From Chryseobacterium sp. G0201 (GTDB lineage Bacteria > Bacteroidota > Bacteroidia > Flavobacteriales > Weeksellaceae): a stretch of DNA of 64,000 nt. Location of the stretch: NCBI RefSeq assembly GCF_003815655.1, contig NZ_CP033917.1:1612001-1676000 (forward strand), given 5' to 3'. The position numbers and the translations under genes are program-made. This document shows positions 14,302 to 23,505 of the stretch, in pieces (the stretch's first letter is position 1; every line of letters starts with the position of its first letter). The notes under the pieces were generated by a model that was not told the DNA's origin, searched no databases, and was given only the letters and a program-made list of their open reading frames with translations.

Positions 14302-14865
14302 ATGGAAGAAAGTAAGGAGCAGATTTTGATAAAACGCCTTCATTTGAAGGAAGAAACTGCCTGGAAGGAGCTTTTCGAAGCTTATTCCGGAAACCTTACC
14401 TATGTATGTTCACGATACATTATCGGGCAGGAAGATGTGCATGATGTTTTGCAGAACAGTTTTATAAAAATGTTTCGTTCGATAGATTCATTTGAATACA
14501 GAGGAAATGGTTCTTTAAGAGCCTGGATTACCAGAATTGTGGTGACGGAATCTTTAAAATATCTTAAGCAAAATCCTGATTTTAAACTCGTTGAAGATGA
14601 ATTTGAAATACCGGATGTTCCGGAAGAAGAACCCGATCTTCAGGAAATATCCCAAACAACGATCATGAAAATGATACGAACTCTTCCCGATGGTTACAGA
14701 ACCGTTTTTAACCTTTTTGTGTTTGAGGAAAAGAGTCATAAAGAAATTGCCGGGATTTTGGGAATTGCTGAAAATTCTTCGGCATCGCAATTTCATAGAG
14801 CTAAAGCGATGCTTGGTCATAAAATAAAAGAATATAAAATGTCAAAAACAGCGCAATATGAGTAA
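14302..14865 (+). CDS. RNA polymerase sigma factor, ECF (sigma-70 family)
   Basis: This 187-residue ECF sigma factor has sigma-2 over about residues 20-90, including the core-binding segment DVHDVLQNSFIKMFRSIDSFEYRGNGSLRAWITRIV. Sigma-4 covers about 125-180 (LPDGYRTVFNLFVFEEKSHKEIAGILGIAENSSASQFHRAK, a helix-turn-helix for -35 recognition). An acidic linker (EDEFEIPDVPEEEPDLQE) joins them. The gene overlaps the next one by 8 bases (14858-14865). In Bacteroidetes such pairs place an anti-sigma or sigma-regulating membrane protein downstream, so its activity is likely controlled by that product. Confidence 0.93.
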   Translation: MEESKEQILIKRLHLKEETAWKELFEAYSGNLTYVCSRYIIGQEDVHDVLQNSFIKMFRSIDSFEYRGNGSLRAWITRIVVTESLKYLKQNPDFKLVEDEFEIPDVPEEEPDLQEISQTTIMKMIRTLPDGYRTVFNLFVFEEKSHKEIAGILGIAENSSASQFHRAKAMLGHKIKEYKMSKTAQYE

Positions 14866-16252
14866 TCAGTGGTTGAATGATATGCGCAGAAAAATGGAAG
14901 ATCATACAGATGATGTTCCGGAAGGATTGTGGGACAATATTAAAGATGATCTGTTCTCTGAAGATGATAAAATAGCAGGATTTCCTATCATTGGAAATGA
15001 TTTGAAGGCGGAAAATAAAAATACATCTACGTTTAGATCTAAAAAATTAATATACCGGATCAGTGCTGTTGCGGCTGTGATTGCAATGTTTTTTATTGGT
15101 GGAAAAATATTCGATTTTTATAATAATGAAAAGGAAGATTTACCAAAAATTACTAATTCTAAGAATGGAAATAAAGCAGAATCAACAGATCGCTTGTCTG
15201 AAAATCAAAATCTATCGATTAAAAATCAAAATTTAAATAATTCTGATTTATTTAGAGGAAATTCAAGTTCAAATATCATCACTTCAAATAAAAATTCATC
15301 AAAAAATAGTCTTAATGAGATTCTGAATACACATAATGAAATTTTTAAAAATGGAATTAATCATTCTGGAAATCAAAATATAAATACGATAACAGATATA
15401 ATTGATCATAACAATAAAATTGCACAACAAGAAAATGTAATTATTGGTAATAATCAGTCAATCAATGATATAAAAGAACCGTTTTCACAGGAAGAAAAAG
15501 AGTATAAAGATAAATTTGAATCAATTCAAAAAGAAAAAATAGCAAAAAAACAATCCAAAAAACCTTGGATGCTGAGTTTGCTCACAGGAAATACTTCAGG
15601 AAGTTCATCAGAACAATTTCCGGGATATGCTACCTTAAGCGGAAGCCCGATGAATGTTGATGATCTTTTTTATGCAAGCTCAGAAGGAAATCCTTTTGTA
15701 CAGGTGCTTTTAGCGAATCAAAATAAAGAAGTGGAAGCAAGAATAAGACATAAAGTTCCCGTTACTTTAGGTGTTTCAATGTATTATAGTTTAGGGAAAA
15801 AATGGGGAATCGGAACGGGAATTAATTATACCAAATTATCATCCGAACTTCGTTCTGGGAGTGATGCTAATTTAATAAAAAGCGATCAGTCGGTTCATTA
15901 TATCGGTGTTCCTGTGCAGGTAAATTATAACGTGATTAAGAAAGGAGCATTTACAGGATACGTCACTGCCGGAGCCATTGTTGAAAAGGCGGTTGCCGGA
16001 GGTGTCACCACAAAGTACATTGTAAATAATGAAGTAAAAGAAGAAAATAAAGAAGGATTGGAGGCAAAACCGGTTCAGTTTTCTGTTAACAGCGGAGTAG
16101 GATTACAGGTAAAAGTTGTCAATAAAATAGGGATTTATGCAGAGCCGGGTATCGGCTATCATTTCAAAGATGACAGTTCACTCAATACAATATATAAAGA
16201 AAAACCATTAAATTTTAATGTAAAGTTCGGGATTAGATTGTTGATCGACTGA
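14858..16252 (+). CDS. Sigma-factor-linked membrane protein with C-terminal outer-membrane-type beta domain
   Basis: This 464-residue protein has a short N-terminal cytoplasmic part (WLNDMRRKMEDHTDDVPEGLWDNIKDDL). One membrane helix lies at about 65-82, followed by a long Asn/Ser/Lys-rich linker (~90-240). The C-terminal ~165 residues resemble a PorT/OMP beta-barrel domain (LGVSMYYSLGKKWGIGTGINYTKL, YIGVPVQVNYNV, GLQVKVVNKIGIYAEPGIGYHF, terminal LNFNVKFGIRLLID). Its first codons overlap the ECF sigma gene by 8 bases. The N-terminal part is the likely anti-sigma module, but it lacks an obvious zinc motif. An inner-membrane anchor plus a barrel-like domain could span the periplasm. Function is inferred from context. 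Confidence 0.8.
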   Translation: MSNQWLNDMRRKMEDHTDDVPEGLWDNIKDDLFSEDDKIAGFPIIGNDLKAENKNTSTFRSKKLIYRISAVAAVIAMFFIGGKIFDFYNNEKEDLPKITNSKNGNKAESTDRLSENQNLSIKNQNLNNSDLFRGNSSSNIITSNKNSSKNSLNEILNTHNEIFKNGINHSGNQNINTITDIIDHNNKIAQQENVIIGNNQSINDIKEPFSQEEKEYKDKFESIQKEKIAKKQSKKPWMLSLLTGNTSGSSSEQFPGYATLSGSPMNVDDLFYASSEGNPFVQVLLANQNKEVEARIRHKVPVTLGVSMYYSLGKKWGIGTGINYTKLSSELRSGSDANLIKSDQSVHYIGVPVQVNYNVIKKGAFTGYVTAGAIVEKAVAGGVTTKYIVNNEVKEENKEGLEAKPVQFSVNSGVGLQVKVVNKIGIYAEPGIGYHFKDDSSLNTIYKEKPLNFNVKFGIRLLID

Positions 16253-16396
16253 TAATTAATTCACACATCAAAAACAATATCTAAAAATAAATCAGGCTTA
16301 TTAATTAATACGCTCTATGGTATTGATATGCCGGAATCTTAACCAAAATTAAAACTGATAAAATATTAAAAATCAATTCACTAAATAAATATTAAC

Positions 16397-17365
16397 ATGA
16401 AGACAAAATTAATTTTTTTAGCATTTTGCCTATTCCTGAGCATTGTAAAATTACAGGCTCAATGCACACCTACAATCACAAGCCCGAGACTTGGGACAAT
16501 GTTTCAGAACAGCGTCGTTTTTTGTCATGCAGAAACTGAAACGCTTTCTACAACACAAACTTACGGAAGTTATCAATGGTACAAACAGCAGTGGGACTGG
16601 CAGTCTCCAAATCCAAATCCGTGGGTTGCCATATCGGGAGCGACATCACAGACATTGACGATCAATGGTACAGATGACATGCTTTATTATTTTAAAGTTG
16701 AAGTTACAGACGGAGACTGTATAGCAGAGAGTCCCGCGATTCTTGCAGATGGATATGCTTATGGGCTTCCATTCATGATGGTAGATCTTACGCCCGGAAC
16801 TTACGAAGAAGTACAGCCCGGAGAATACAATGTTTGCCAGGGAGCAACCGTACAGCTTAATAACGGATTCCCAGTGGTATACGGAAATCACACTTGGTTT
16901 AAATGTCTTCCAAGCAATAATCCTCCTTCACCCACAGATCCTTGTATCATCGCCGGAGCAACGGGAGATTCTTATGTTGCAAGTGCTTCCGGAGAATACG
17001 GATTTTATGCCTGTACAGAATATTGCCCTAGCCAATGTGAAATGTTGAGTGATATAGCATTTATTAAACTTAATTTCGGAAACTGGAGCTTTTGTACTTT
17101 AGGAACAGGTGAAACCAAACCAAAAGAAAATATTTTAAAATTATACCCAAATCCGACAACACAGTTCTTATACATCGGAAAGGAGTCTGATAAAACATAT
17201 AATAATGTTTCTATTGTTGATATGTCCGGAAAACTTGTTTTACAGAAAAAAAGCCATCAGTATAATGAAGCGATCGATGTAAGTAGTTTTGTTCCGGGGA
17301 CTTATATGATTGTTTCTAAAACGCTGGATGGAAAAGTATATAAAAATAAATTCATAAAGAAATAG
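16397..17365 (+). CDS. Secreted protein with T9SS type A sorting domain
   Basis: This 322-residue protein has a signal peptide to about residue 21 (IVKLQAQC). Two Ig/PKD-like beta segments contain SYQWYKQQ, VAISGATSQTLTI and NHTWFKC, and ten or more cysteines suggest disulfides after export. The last ~75 residues are a T9SS sorting domain (LYPNPTTQFLYIG...VSIVDMSGKLVLQ...VPGTYMIVSKTLDGKVYKNKFIKK). The product is expected outside the cell or on its surface. No enzymatic motif was seen; an adhesin-like role is a guess. A terminator follows at 17405. Confidence 0.83.
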   Translation: MKTKLIFLAFCLFLSIVKLQAQCTPTITSPRLGTMFQNSVVFCHAETETLSTTQTYGSYQWYKQQWDWQSPNPNPWVAISGATSQTLTINGTDDMLYYFKVEVTDGDCIAESPAILADGYAYGLPFMMVDLTPGTYEEVQPGEYNVCQGATVQLNNGFPVVYGNHTWFKCLPSNNPPSPTDPCIIAGATGDSYVASASGEYGFYACTEYCPSQCEMLSDIAFIKLNFGNWSFCTLGTGETKPKENILKLYPNPTTQFLYIGKESDKTYNNVSIVDMSGKLVLQKKSHQYNEAIDVSSFVPGTYMIVSKTLDGKVYKNKFIKK

Positions 17366-17404
17366 AGTAAAGTAATAGTTAGTTTTTTAATAATTTATGT
17401 TAAG

Positions 17405-17432
17405 ATCGGTACAGAATTCATCCCTGTGCCGA
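17405..17432 (+). terminator. Terminator after the T9SS protein gene at 16397
   Basis: ATCGGTACAG at 17405 pairs with CTGTGCCGAT ending at 17432 (one T-G wobble), followed by a T-rich tract. Confidence 0.8.
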
Positions 17433-17533
17433 TTTATTTTTTTTATATAATAACGATTAAAACTAAATACCATAAACTCAACAGTGAATTCTGTAAAATA
17501 AAATATTAATTATTTTTACGGCAAAACACAATC

Positions 17534-19069
17534 ATGCTGATTAAAATATATGGAAGTGCAATTCACGGAGTTTCTGCTCAGACAATTACCATTGAAGTTA
17601 ATGTTGATACAGGTGGAGTAGGTTATCATTTAGTAGGACTTGCAGACAATGCTATCAAAGAAAGTAGTTACCGGATTTCTGCTGCTTTAAAAAACGTTGG
17701 CTACAAAATTCCCGGTAAAAAAATCACCATCAATATGGCTCCAGCAGATCTTCGGAAAGAAGGTGCTGCATATGATTTGAGTATTGCCATCGGAATTTTA
17801 ACAGCTTCGGATCAGATTTTAGCTGAAAATATTCAGGATTATATCATTATGGGTGAGCTTTCGTTGGATGGAAGTTTACAGCCGATCCGTGGCGTTCTTC
17901 CGATTGCTATTCAGGCGAGGGAAGAAGGTTTTAAAGGAATTATTTTACCTAAACAAAATACGCGAGAAGCTGCTATCGTCAATAATCTTGATGTATATGG
18001 TGTTGAAAATATCAAAGAAGTTATTGATTTTTTTAATGAAGGAAAACCTCTTGAAAAAGTAGTTTTAGACACCAGAAAAGAGTTTCAGGATAAAATTAAT
18101 CTGTTTCCTTTTGATTTTTCTGAAGTTAAAGGTCAGGAAACCGCAAAACGAGCTATGGAAGTCGCTGCAGCAGGTGGACATAATATTATTCTGATCGGAC
18201 CTCCCGGAAGTGGAAAAACAATGTTGGCTAAAAGAGTTCCAAGTATTTTGCCTCCTTTAACGTTGAAAGAAGCTTTGGAAACAACAAAGATCCATTCTGT
18301 AGCCGGAAAAATGGGAACTGAAACGTCTTTAATGACGGTTCGCCCTTTTAGATCACCTCATCATACGATCTCGGATGTTGCCTTAGTTGGTGGCGGAAGT
18401 TATCCTCAACCCGGAGAAATTTCTCTCGCTCATAACGGTGTTTTGTTTTTAGATGAAATGCCGGAATTTAAAAGAACCGTTCTTGAAGTGATGAGACAAC
18501 CTTTGGAAGACCGTGAAGTTACCATTTCGAGAGCCCGATTTACAGTAAATTATCCGGCAAGTTTTATGTTGGTCGCCTCTATGAACCCAAGCCCGAGCGG
18601 ATTTTTCCCTGATGATCCTAATAATACTTCATCTGTCTATGAAATGCAACGATATATGAATAAGCTTTCCGGACCGCTTTTGGATCGAATTGATATTCAT
18701 ATAGAAGTACAAAAAGTTGAATTTGAACAGCTTGCAGAAAAAAGAAAAGGAGAGAAAAGTGAAGACATCAGAAAGCGTGTTTTAATTGCCCGTGAGATTC
18801 AGGGCGAGCGATATAAAGACTTGGAAATTAGTTATAACGCTCAAATTGGACCAAAAGAAATTGAAAAATTTTGTGAACTTGATCAATCTTCTTTTAATCT
18901 CATAAAATTAGCCATGGAAAAACTCAATCTTTCCGCAAGAGCCTACGATAGAATTTTAAAAGTAGCAAGAACAATTGCTGATCTTGAAGAGTCTCAAAAT
19001 ATTTTATCTCATCATATTTCTGAAGCCATACAGTACAGAAGTTTGGATAGAGAGTTTTGGAATGTGTAG
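17534..19069 (+). CDS. YifB/ComM-family Mg-chelatase-like AAA+ ATPase
   Basis: This 511-residue protein has the family architecture. An N-terminal Lon-protease-like S5 fold domain covers about 1-165 (VDTGGVGYHLVGLADNAIKES, PADLRKEGAAYDLSIAIGIL). The AAA+ core has Walker A at about 222 (IGPPGSGKTMLAKR), Walker B (GVLFLDEMPEF) and the sensor region LLDRIDIHIEV. The C-terminal Mg_chelatase_C domain is LNLSARAYDRILKVARTIADL. In other bacteria ComM promotes branch migration during natural transformation. dprA is also present in this window at 45.1 kb, consistent with competence. Cytoplasmic, own transcription unit. Confidence 0.94.
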   Translation: MLIKIYGSAIHGVSAQTITIEVNVDTGGVGYHLVGLADNAIKESSYRISAALKNVGYKIPGKKITINMAPADLRKEGAAYDLSIAIGILTASDQILAENIQDYIIMGELSLDGSLQPIRGVLPIAIQAREEGFKGIILPKQNTREAAIVNNLDVYGVENIKEVIDFFNEGKPLEKVVLDTRKEFQDKINLFPFDFSEVKGQETAKRAMEVAAAGGHNIILIGPPGSGKTMLAKRVPSILPPLTLKEALETTKIHSVAGKMGTETSLMTVRPFRSPHHTISDVALVGGGSYPQPGEISLAHNGVLFLDEMPEFKRTVLEVMRQPLEDREVTISRARFTVNYPASFMLVASMNPSPSGFFPDDPNNTSSVYEMQRYMNKLSGPLLDRIDIHIEVQKVEFEQLAEKRKGEKSEDIRKRVLIAREIQGERYKDLEISYNAQIGPKEIEKFCELDQSSFNLIKLAMEKLNLSARAYDRILKVARTIADLEESQNILSHHISEAIQYRSLDREFWNV

Positions 19070-19107
19070 CTCTCATTAATTATTTTAAATTGATTTCTTA
19101 CAAATAA

Positions 19108-19141
19108 AAAAATCCGAATAGTATGAGCTGTTCGGATTTTT
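19108..19141. terminator. Bidirectional terminator between comM-like and spondin-domain genes
   Basis: AAAATCCGAA at 19109-19118 pairs with TTCGGATTTT at 19131-19140, flanked by A and T runs. It lies between convergent genes. Confidence 0.82.
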
Positions 19142-19163
19142 TATGCAAAATTTTAAAGCAAAA

Positions 19164-20381
19164 TTAATTAATAGTCACTTTCAAAACATTCTGAACACTC
19201 GGATTTGGAAATTGGTTTCCAACTTTAGAAATCACCACATTTTCAACTTGTGGAGTTCCTCCAAATAAAGCCTGATGATTTCCTGCTCCGGGATACTGAT
19301 CAACACCTGTTCCAGAATCAAATAAAGTGGTTTTTGAAGTTACATCACCAATGGCGCTGGCGTCGATACTTTGTTCGTTGGCATAAAACCAGTCATTAGA
19401 AAAACCAAACATCGTTACATACGCGATCTTATCTCCCGGACTTGATTGAAACTTAGTCATAATCTTACTTCCGGGTGCAACTGGTGCATTTCCTGCAACA
19501 TAGATTCCTTTTACATTAGGTGAAGATTTTAAACTGTTTTGAAGTTTGGTTACATTTCCCATCTGAGCAATTTCTTTTAATCCTTTTCCGTCATCTACTT
19601 TTCCCAGCTCATAAATTGGATTTTTGTCACCACTGTAAACAACAACCAGAGCAGGCGAAAGGCCTGTCATAATCCCTGTATTGGCATTTAGTTTTGTTAC
19701 CATTTTGGTGATATTTCCCATTTGTGCAATGTCTGTGATTTCAGGATTTGACATAGCATTTGGGGTGAAAAATGGCGCTGGATTTAATAATTGTGAACCA
19801 TTATAATTTGAAACTGCCCAAACTCCGGGTGAGAAAGGTGTTTCATTGGCAGTTCCGCCCGAAGTGTTTGTAATTGTTAGGGTAAATTCTGATGAAATAT
19901 CATTATAAGAGAGATTCAATTGCATTAATTGTGATGCTGTTACATTCGGAACCAGTGCAATTGGTTTGTTTTCTGCTTGGCCGGAAATATTGTCTTTGGT
20001 ACCGTTGTCCCATAATTGAACTTCTGATGAAACATCTCCTGTAATGGCATTTCCACTGGCATCAAATAATTTTATTCCTGGTTGCTTGGATGCGAAAAAC
20101 CAATCTTTCGAAGCTCCATACATCGTTGTAAACATTAGAGATTGAGCTTTTCCTGCACTGAATTTGAATGATACAGATTGGCCTGGTGTGATAATGGGAG
20201 TTCCTGTTCCTTGAAAACTTCCACTTTGTACAAAATCTTTTGGTGTAACTACATTCTCAAAAGTGATGGTTTTTTCTGCTGAAAGCATTTCCATCGTATC
20301 ATTGTTATCACAAGATGTAAGAGCAAATGTTGTCATGATTCCTGTTGCTAATAAAGCAATTTTAAAGATGTTCTTTTTCAT
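19164..20381 (-). CDS. Lipoprotein with two spondin-N-like domains
   Basis: This 405-residue protein has a lipoprotein signal (FALTSC, Cys ~24). Two related halves follow. The first, ~37-172, contains ITPGQSVSFKFSAG, LMFTTMYGASKDWFFA, DVSSEVQLWDNGT and LTITNTSGG. The second, ~210-405, contains GSKIMTKFQSSPGDKIAYV, TMFGFSNDWFYAN, DVTSKTTLFDSGTG and a C-terminal VLKVTIN. The pattern S/T-x-MFG-x-S-x-DWF-a-x matches bacterial spondin_N proteins, often annotated as cell-surface or adhesion proteins. The duplicated domain suggests an internal gene duplication. Monocistronic; terminator at 19109. Confidence 0.82.
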   Translation of the reverse strand: MKKNIFKIALLATGIMTTFALTSCDNNDTMEMLSAEKTITFENVVTPKDFVQSGSFQGTGTPIITPGQSVSFKFSAGKAQSLMFTTMYGASKDWFFASKQPGIKLFDASGNAITGDVSSEVQLWDNGTKDNISGQAENKPIALVPNVTASQLMQLNLSYNDISSEFTLTITNTSGGTANETPFSPGVWAVSNYNGSQLLNPAPFFTPNAMSNPEITDIAQMGNITKMVTKLNANTGIMTGLSPALVVVYSGDKNPIYELGKVDDGKGLKEIAQMGNVTKLQNSLKSSPNVKGIYVAGNAPVAPGSKIMTKFQSSPGDKIAYVTMFGFSNDWFYANEQSIDASAIGDVTSKTTLFDSGTGVDQYPGAGNHQALFGGTPQVENVVISKVGNQFPNPSVQNVLKVTIN

Positions 20382-20512
20382 AATAATTTTTTATAGTTAT
20401 AATTATATTCTTACAACTATAGACGACAGCTTTTTTAAAACCTGACAAAAAAAATATATTATTTTCTTTTTTGCTCGCTTAATTGGTTCAATTTTAAATG
20501 TTTAACAATAAA

Positions 20513-20541
20513 AGAACCGCGAAATAAAATTTCGCGGTTTT
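20513..20541 (-). terminator. Terminator after the S46 peptidase gene
   Basis: A perfect 11-bp stem, AACCGCGAAAT (20515-20525) with ATTTCGCGGTT (20529-20539), has the loop AAA. On the minus strand it leads into CTTTTATTG. Confidence 0.85.
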
Positions 20542-20562
20542 CAAAAATATATTCAATGAAGA

Positions 20563-22773
20563 TTATTTTTTCTTTTTACCTGTAGCTTTTGTGTGCTCAG
20601 GCTTTGCAGCTTTAGTTTTTGTGTCAGCAGGAGTATTTTCATCTCTTACTAATTTTAGCTCGTCGATCAATCTTCTTGCGCCAGCGTACTTATCGATTGT
20701 CCAAAGAACGAAACGAACGTCAACGTTGATTGTTTTTTGCCATTCTTGTTCGAAAACGATGTCACCGCTTAAAGCTTCACTATTTCCGTCGAATGCGATA
20801 CCGATAAGGTTTCCGTCTCCATCAATTACAGGAGAACCAGAGTTACCACCTGTAATATCGTTGTTTGACAAGAAGTTTACAGGCATATAACCTTTAGCAT
20901 CAGCATATTGACCGAAGTCGCTCATGTTGTAAAGATCAATAACTCTTTGTGGAAGATCAAATTCTTCATCACCTTTCTTGTATTTACCTACAAGACCAGC
21001 CATATCTGTATAATAGTTATCAGTAACACCGAAATAGTTTCTGTCTGTTCTGATTGGTAATTTATCTACAGTTCCGTAAGTTAATCTCATTGTAGAGTTA
21101 GCATCCGGATAGAATTTTTTCTCAGGCATAGCTTTCATTAAACCAGCTAAGAAAAGACGGTTGTTTTTAGCAAAATTGTCATCGATTTTAGAGAATCTCT
21201 CTCCAGATAATCTTTGGTCTGTAGCTACACCGTTAGCGATCTTAAGAAGCGGATCTGCATCTAATTTTAAAGCATCCGGGTGCAAAACAAAGTTTGTAGC
21301 AGAAGTTTTGTTAGCGAAGATAGATGAATAAGCAACGTTTGACAGGTTCTTAGCATCTAATCCCATAATTGTAGGAGAAGCAACATCTTTATCTACTTTT
21401 GTCTGATAAAGGTTAACCATTGAGTTCAACATTTCACCTTCTAAGTTGGTGTTGATGTTTTCGTAAGCAGCTTTTACAGCAGCATCTACTTTTGGCTTCA
21501 TAGCCAATCTTCCCTGCATATCTTGTGCAGCATAAGCTTTAAGTACAGCACCTAACTGGTAAGCAAGGCTGATGTATTTTGAGTTTCTTGAAAGCTGAGA
21601 CATATAATTTCTCTCAACATTTCTTTTAGAAACTTGTTTGTAATAAGTAGCGATATCATCTAAGACAGTTTCGTTCTCTGCAACGTTTGCAGGTTGTACA
21701 GCCCATGTTTTGAATGCTTCTTCTACTTTTTGCTTGTCTGTAATTGTTCCGTTTTTGATAACGGCATCAATTGTTCCTTGTCTGTTTTTCCAGTAGTTGG
21801 CTACAGAAGCGTACTGAGAAGCATAGTTTAATTGAGTTCCTTTATCTTTATCCATGTACTTCTTCATAACGTCCATCGCTAATTTAGAAGCCTCAACCCA
21901 AGCCGGATAATCTTTATTAACCATTTGCTGAATTCCGTAAGAAGTCAAATAACGGTTTGTTCTTCCCGGGTAACCTAGGATCATTGAGAAATCACCTGGC
22001 TTAACTCCTTTAAGAGAAACAGGTAAGAAATGTTTAGGCTTTAAAGGAACGTTTGTTGGAGCAAATTCCGCAGGATTTCCTGCAGCGTCAGCATAGACTC
22101 TGAAAACTGTAAAGTCTGCAGTATGTCTTGGCCATTCCCAGTTATCTGTGTCACCTCCGAATTTCCCTAAAGATGATGGCGGTGCACCTACTAATCTGAT
22201 ATCTTTATAATCTTGGTAAACGAAATAATAAAATTCGTTTCCGTTGAAGAAGTCTCTTACGACTACTGTATATTTCCCGTTTTCAGAGTTTTCAGTCTGG
22301 ATCGCTTTAGTTTCAGCATCAATCACAGCTTTTCTCTCTTCTCCGGTCATTTTATTGTTTAATTTAGAATTGATTCTCTGCGTAGCATCATCCATTCTAA
22401 CTAAAAATCTTACATAAAGATCTTTTGCATTAAACTCATCTTTCTGCTTCATTGCCCAGAAACCATTCTTCAAATAGTCTTTCTCCGGAGTAGAAGCTGC
22501 TGCAACAGCACCGTAACCACAGTGGTGGTTTGTGAAAATAAGTCCTTTGTCAGAAACGATCTCACCAGTACAGAAACCACCGAAACTTACGATAGCATCC
22601 TTCATGCTTGAGTTGTTTACTGAATAAATCTCTTCAGGGGTTAAATGCAAACCTTCTTTTTGCATGTCAACACCATTTAATCTTTTGATGAGCATTAACA
22701 GCCACATCCCCTCATCCGCTCTCATCTGAGCGAAGCCCAACAAGAAAGTGAATAGTAGAAATAGTCTTTTCAT
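20563..22773 (-). CDS. S46 family dipeptidyl-peptidase, DPP7-like
   Basis: This 736-residue periplasmic peptidase has a signal peptide (~1-19) and a chymotrypsin-like fold. The catalytic His lies in TNHHCGY (~84) and Asp in the GGDTDNWEWPRH region. The catalytic Ser is S645 in GGNSGSPV. S46 enzymes release dipeptides from peptide N-termini and feed amino-acid-fermenting or proteolytic Bacteroidetes. The residue 18 positions after the Ser is Gly (AFDGN). In P. gingivalis that position is Gly in DPP7 (hydrophobic P1) and Arg in DPP11 (acidic P1), so DPP7 specificity is predicted. A lysine-rich tail (ATGKKKK) is unusual. Length matches the family (about 710-720). Confidence 0.93.
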   Translation of the reverse strand: MKRLFLLFTFLLGFAQMRADEGMWLLMLIKRLNGVDMQKEGLHLTPEEIYSVNNSSMKDAIVSFGGFCTGEIVSDKGLIFTNHHCGYGAVAAASTPEKDYLKNGFWAMKQKDEFNAKDLYVRFLVRMDDATQRINSKLNNKMTGEERKAVIDAETKAIQTENSENGKYTVVVRDFFNGNEFYYFVYQDYKDIRLVGAPPSSLGKFGGDTDNWEWPRHTADFTVFRVYADAAGNPAEFAPTNVPLKPKHFLPVSLKGVKPGDFSMILGYPGRTNRYLTSYGIQQMVNKDYPAWVEASKLAMDVMKKYMDKDKGTQLNYASQYASVANYWKNRQGTIDAVIKNGTITDKQKVEEAFKTWAVQPANVAENETVLDDIATYYKQVSKRNVERNYMSQLSRNSKYISLAYQLGAVLKAYAAQDMQGRLAMKPKVDAAVKAAYENINTNLEGEMLNSMVNLYQTKVDKDVASPTIMGLDAKNLSNVAYSSIFANKTSATNFVLHPDALKLDADPLLKIANGVATDQRLSGERFSKIDDNFAKNNRLFLAGLMKAMPEKKFYPDANSTMRLTYGTVDKLPIRTDRNYFGVTDNYYTDMAGLVGKYKKGDEEFDLPQRVIDLYNMSDFGQYADAKGYMPVNFLSNNDITGGNSGSPVIDGDGNLIGIAFDGNSEALSGDIVFEQEWQKTINVDVRFVLWTIDKYAGARRLIDELKLVRDENTPADTKTKAAKPEHTKATGKKKK

Positions 22774-22859
22774 TTTATATAATAATTTTTGTGTCGCTAA
22801 TTTACTAATTTTTATGGGATTCTGCTTCTGAATGGTATGAAAATGGGATTCTGGAATGT

Positions 22860-23294
22860 ATGAAAAAAATATTGCTCTCAGTTTTCACTGTTTTGTTTTT
22901 AGGTTTAGTTCTAAATTGCTCTACAGTACAGATTAAAGATCCGCACATTCAAAGAGAGTGGATGTTGGTTTCTTTTGGTAATTTCACTAAAAATGAATTA
23001 GTTGAAAATAAAGCGGGTATTAATTTAACTGCCAACAAGGAAAAAGGTAAAATCCGTGGAAGTGCTTTTATGGGATGTAATAATATGTTCTTTGGTTCTG
23101 AGTTTAAGAACAATGGAAAAGTGAAGATTTCAGAAATTGGAAGTACTATGAAAGCATGTCAAAATATGGACTTGGAAACCAAATTTTCAAAAAGTTTTCA
23201 AAACATGACGAAATATTCTGTTGAAGGGCATTTTCTTACATTGTCGGATGGTCAAGGAAATTCAATGAAATTTGTTGCTGCGGATTGGGATTAG
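22860..23294 (+). CDS. META-domain lipoprotein (HslJ-like)
   Basis: This 144-residue protein has a lipoprotein signal (LGLVLNC, Cys ~20) and a single META domain. Motifs are REWMLVSFGNF, INLTANKEKGKIRGSAFMGCNNMF, VKISEIGSTMKAC and FLTLSDGQGNSMKF. META domains occur in HslJ, an outer-membrane or periplasmic protein linked to heat shock and novobiocin resistance in E. coli, but the biochemical role is unknown. It is divergent from the S46 peptidase gene with an 86-base gap. Confidence 0.87.
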   Translation: MKKILLSVFTVLFLGLVLNCSTVQIKDPHIQREWMLVSFGNFTKNELVENKAGINLTANKEKGKIRGSAFMGCNNMFFGSEFKNNGKVKISEIGSTMKACQNMDLETKFSKSFQNMTKYSVEGHFLTLSDGQGNSMKFVAADWD

Positions 23295-23305
23295 TAAAAA
23301 GATTT

Positions 23306-23391
23306 GATAAAAAAGGCTCACTCTTCAACGCTAAGTTTTTCATTCCAGAGAAATCCAAATGAATTTTATAGAGATGCTTCCAGCATGACAA
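23306..23391. repeat. Diverged REP/MITE-like repeat
   Basis: The segment carries CAACGCTAAG, AGAGAAATCC, TAGAGATGCTTCCAG and ends AGCATGACA. It resembles the inverted-repeat element at 11364-11443 in its outer GTCATNCTG end and its AGAGAT core, but is heavily diverged. No ORF. Confidence 0.45.
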
Positions 23392-23445
23392 AGTGTATTT
23401 TCTACCTGTAAATATTTAAATAATTCAATTTTAAAAATATAAAAT

Positions 23446-23475
23446 ATAAAAAGTCCACCTTGTTAGATGGACTTT
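23446..23475 (-). terminator. Terminator of the 26960-23506 operon
   Basis: AAAGTCCA (23450-23457) pairs with TGGACTTT (23468-23475). On the minus strand a T run follows. It lies 31 bases past the last stop. Confidence 0.75.
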
Positions 23476-23505
23476 CTTTTTGGTTGAAAAATCTAGTGTT
23501 TGTTA

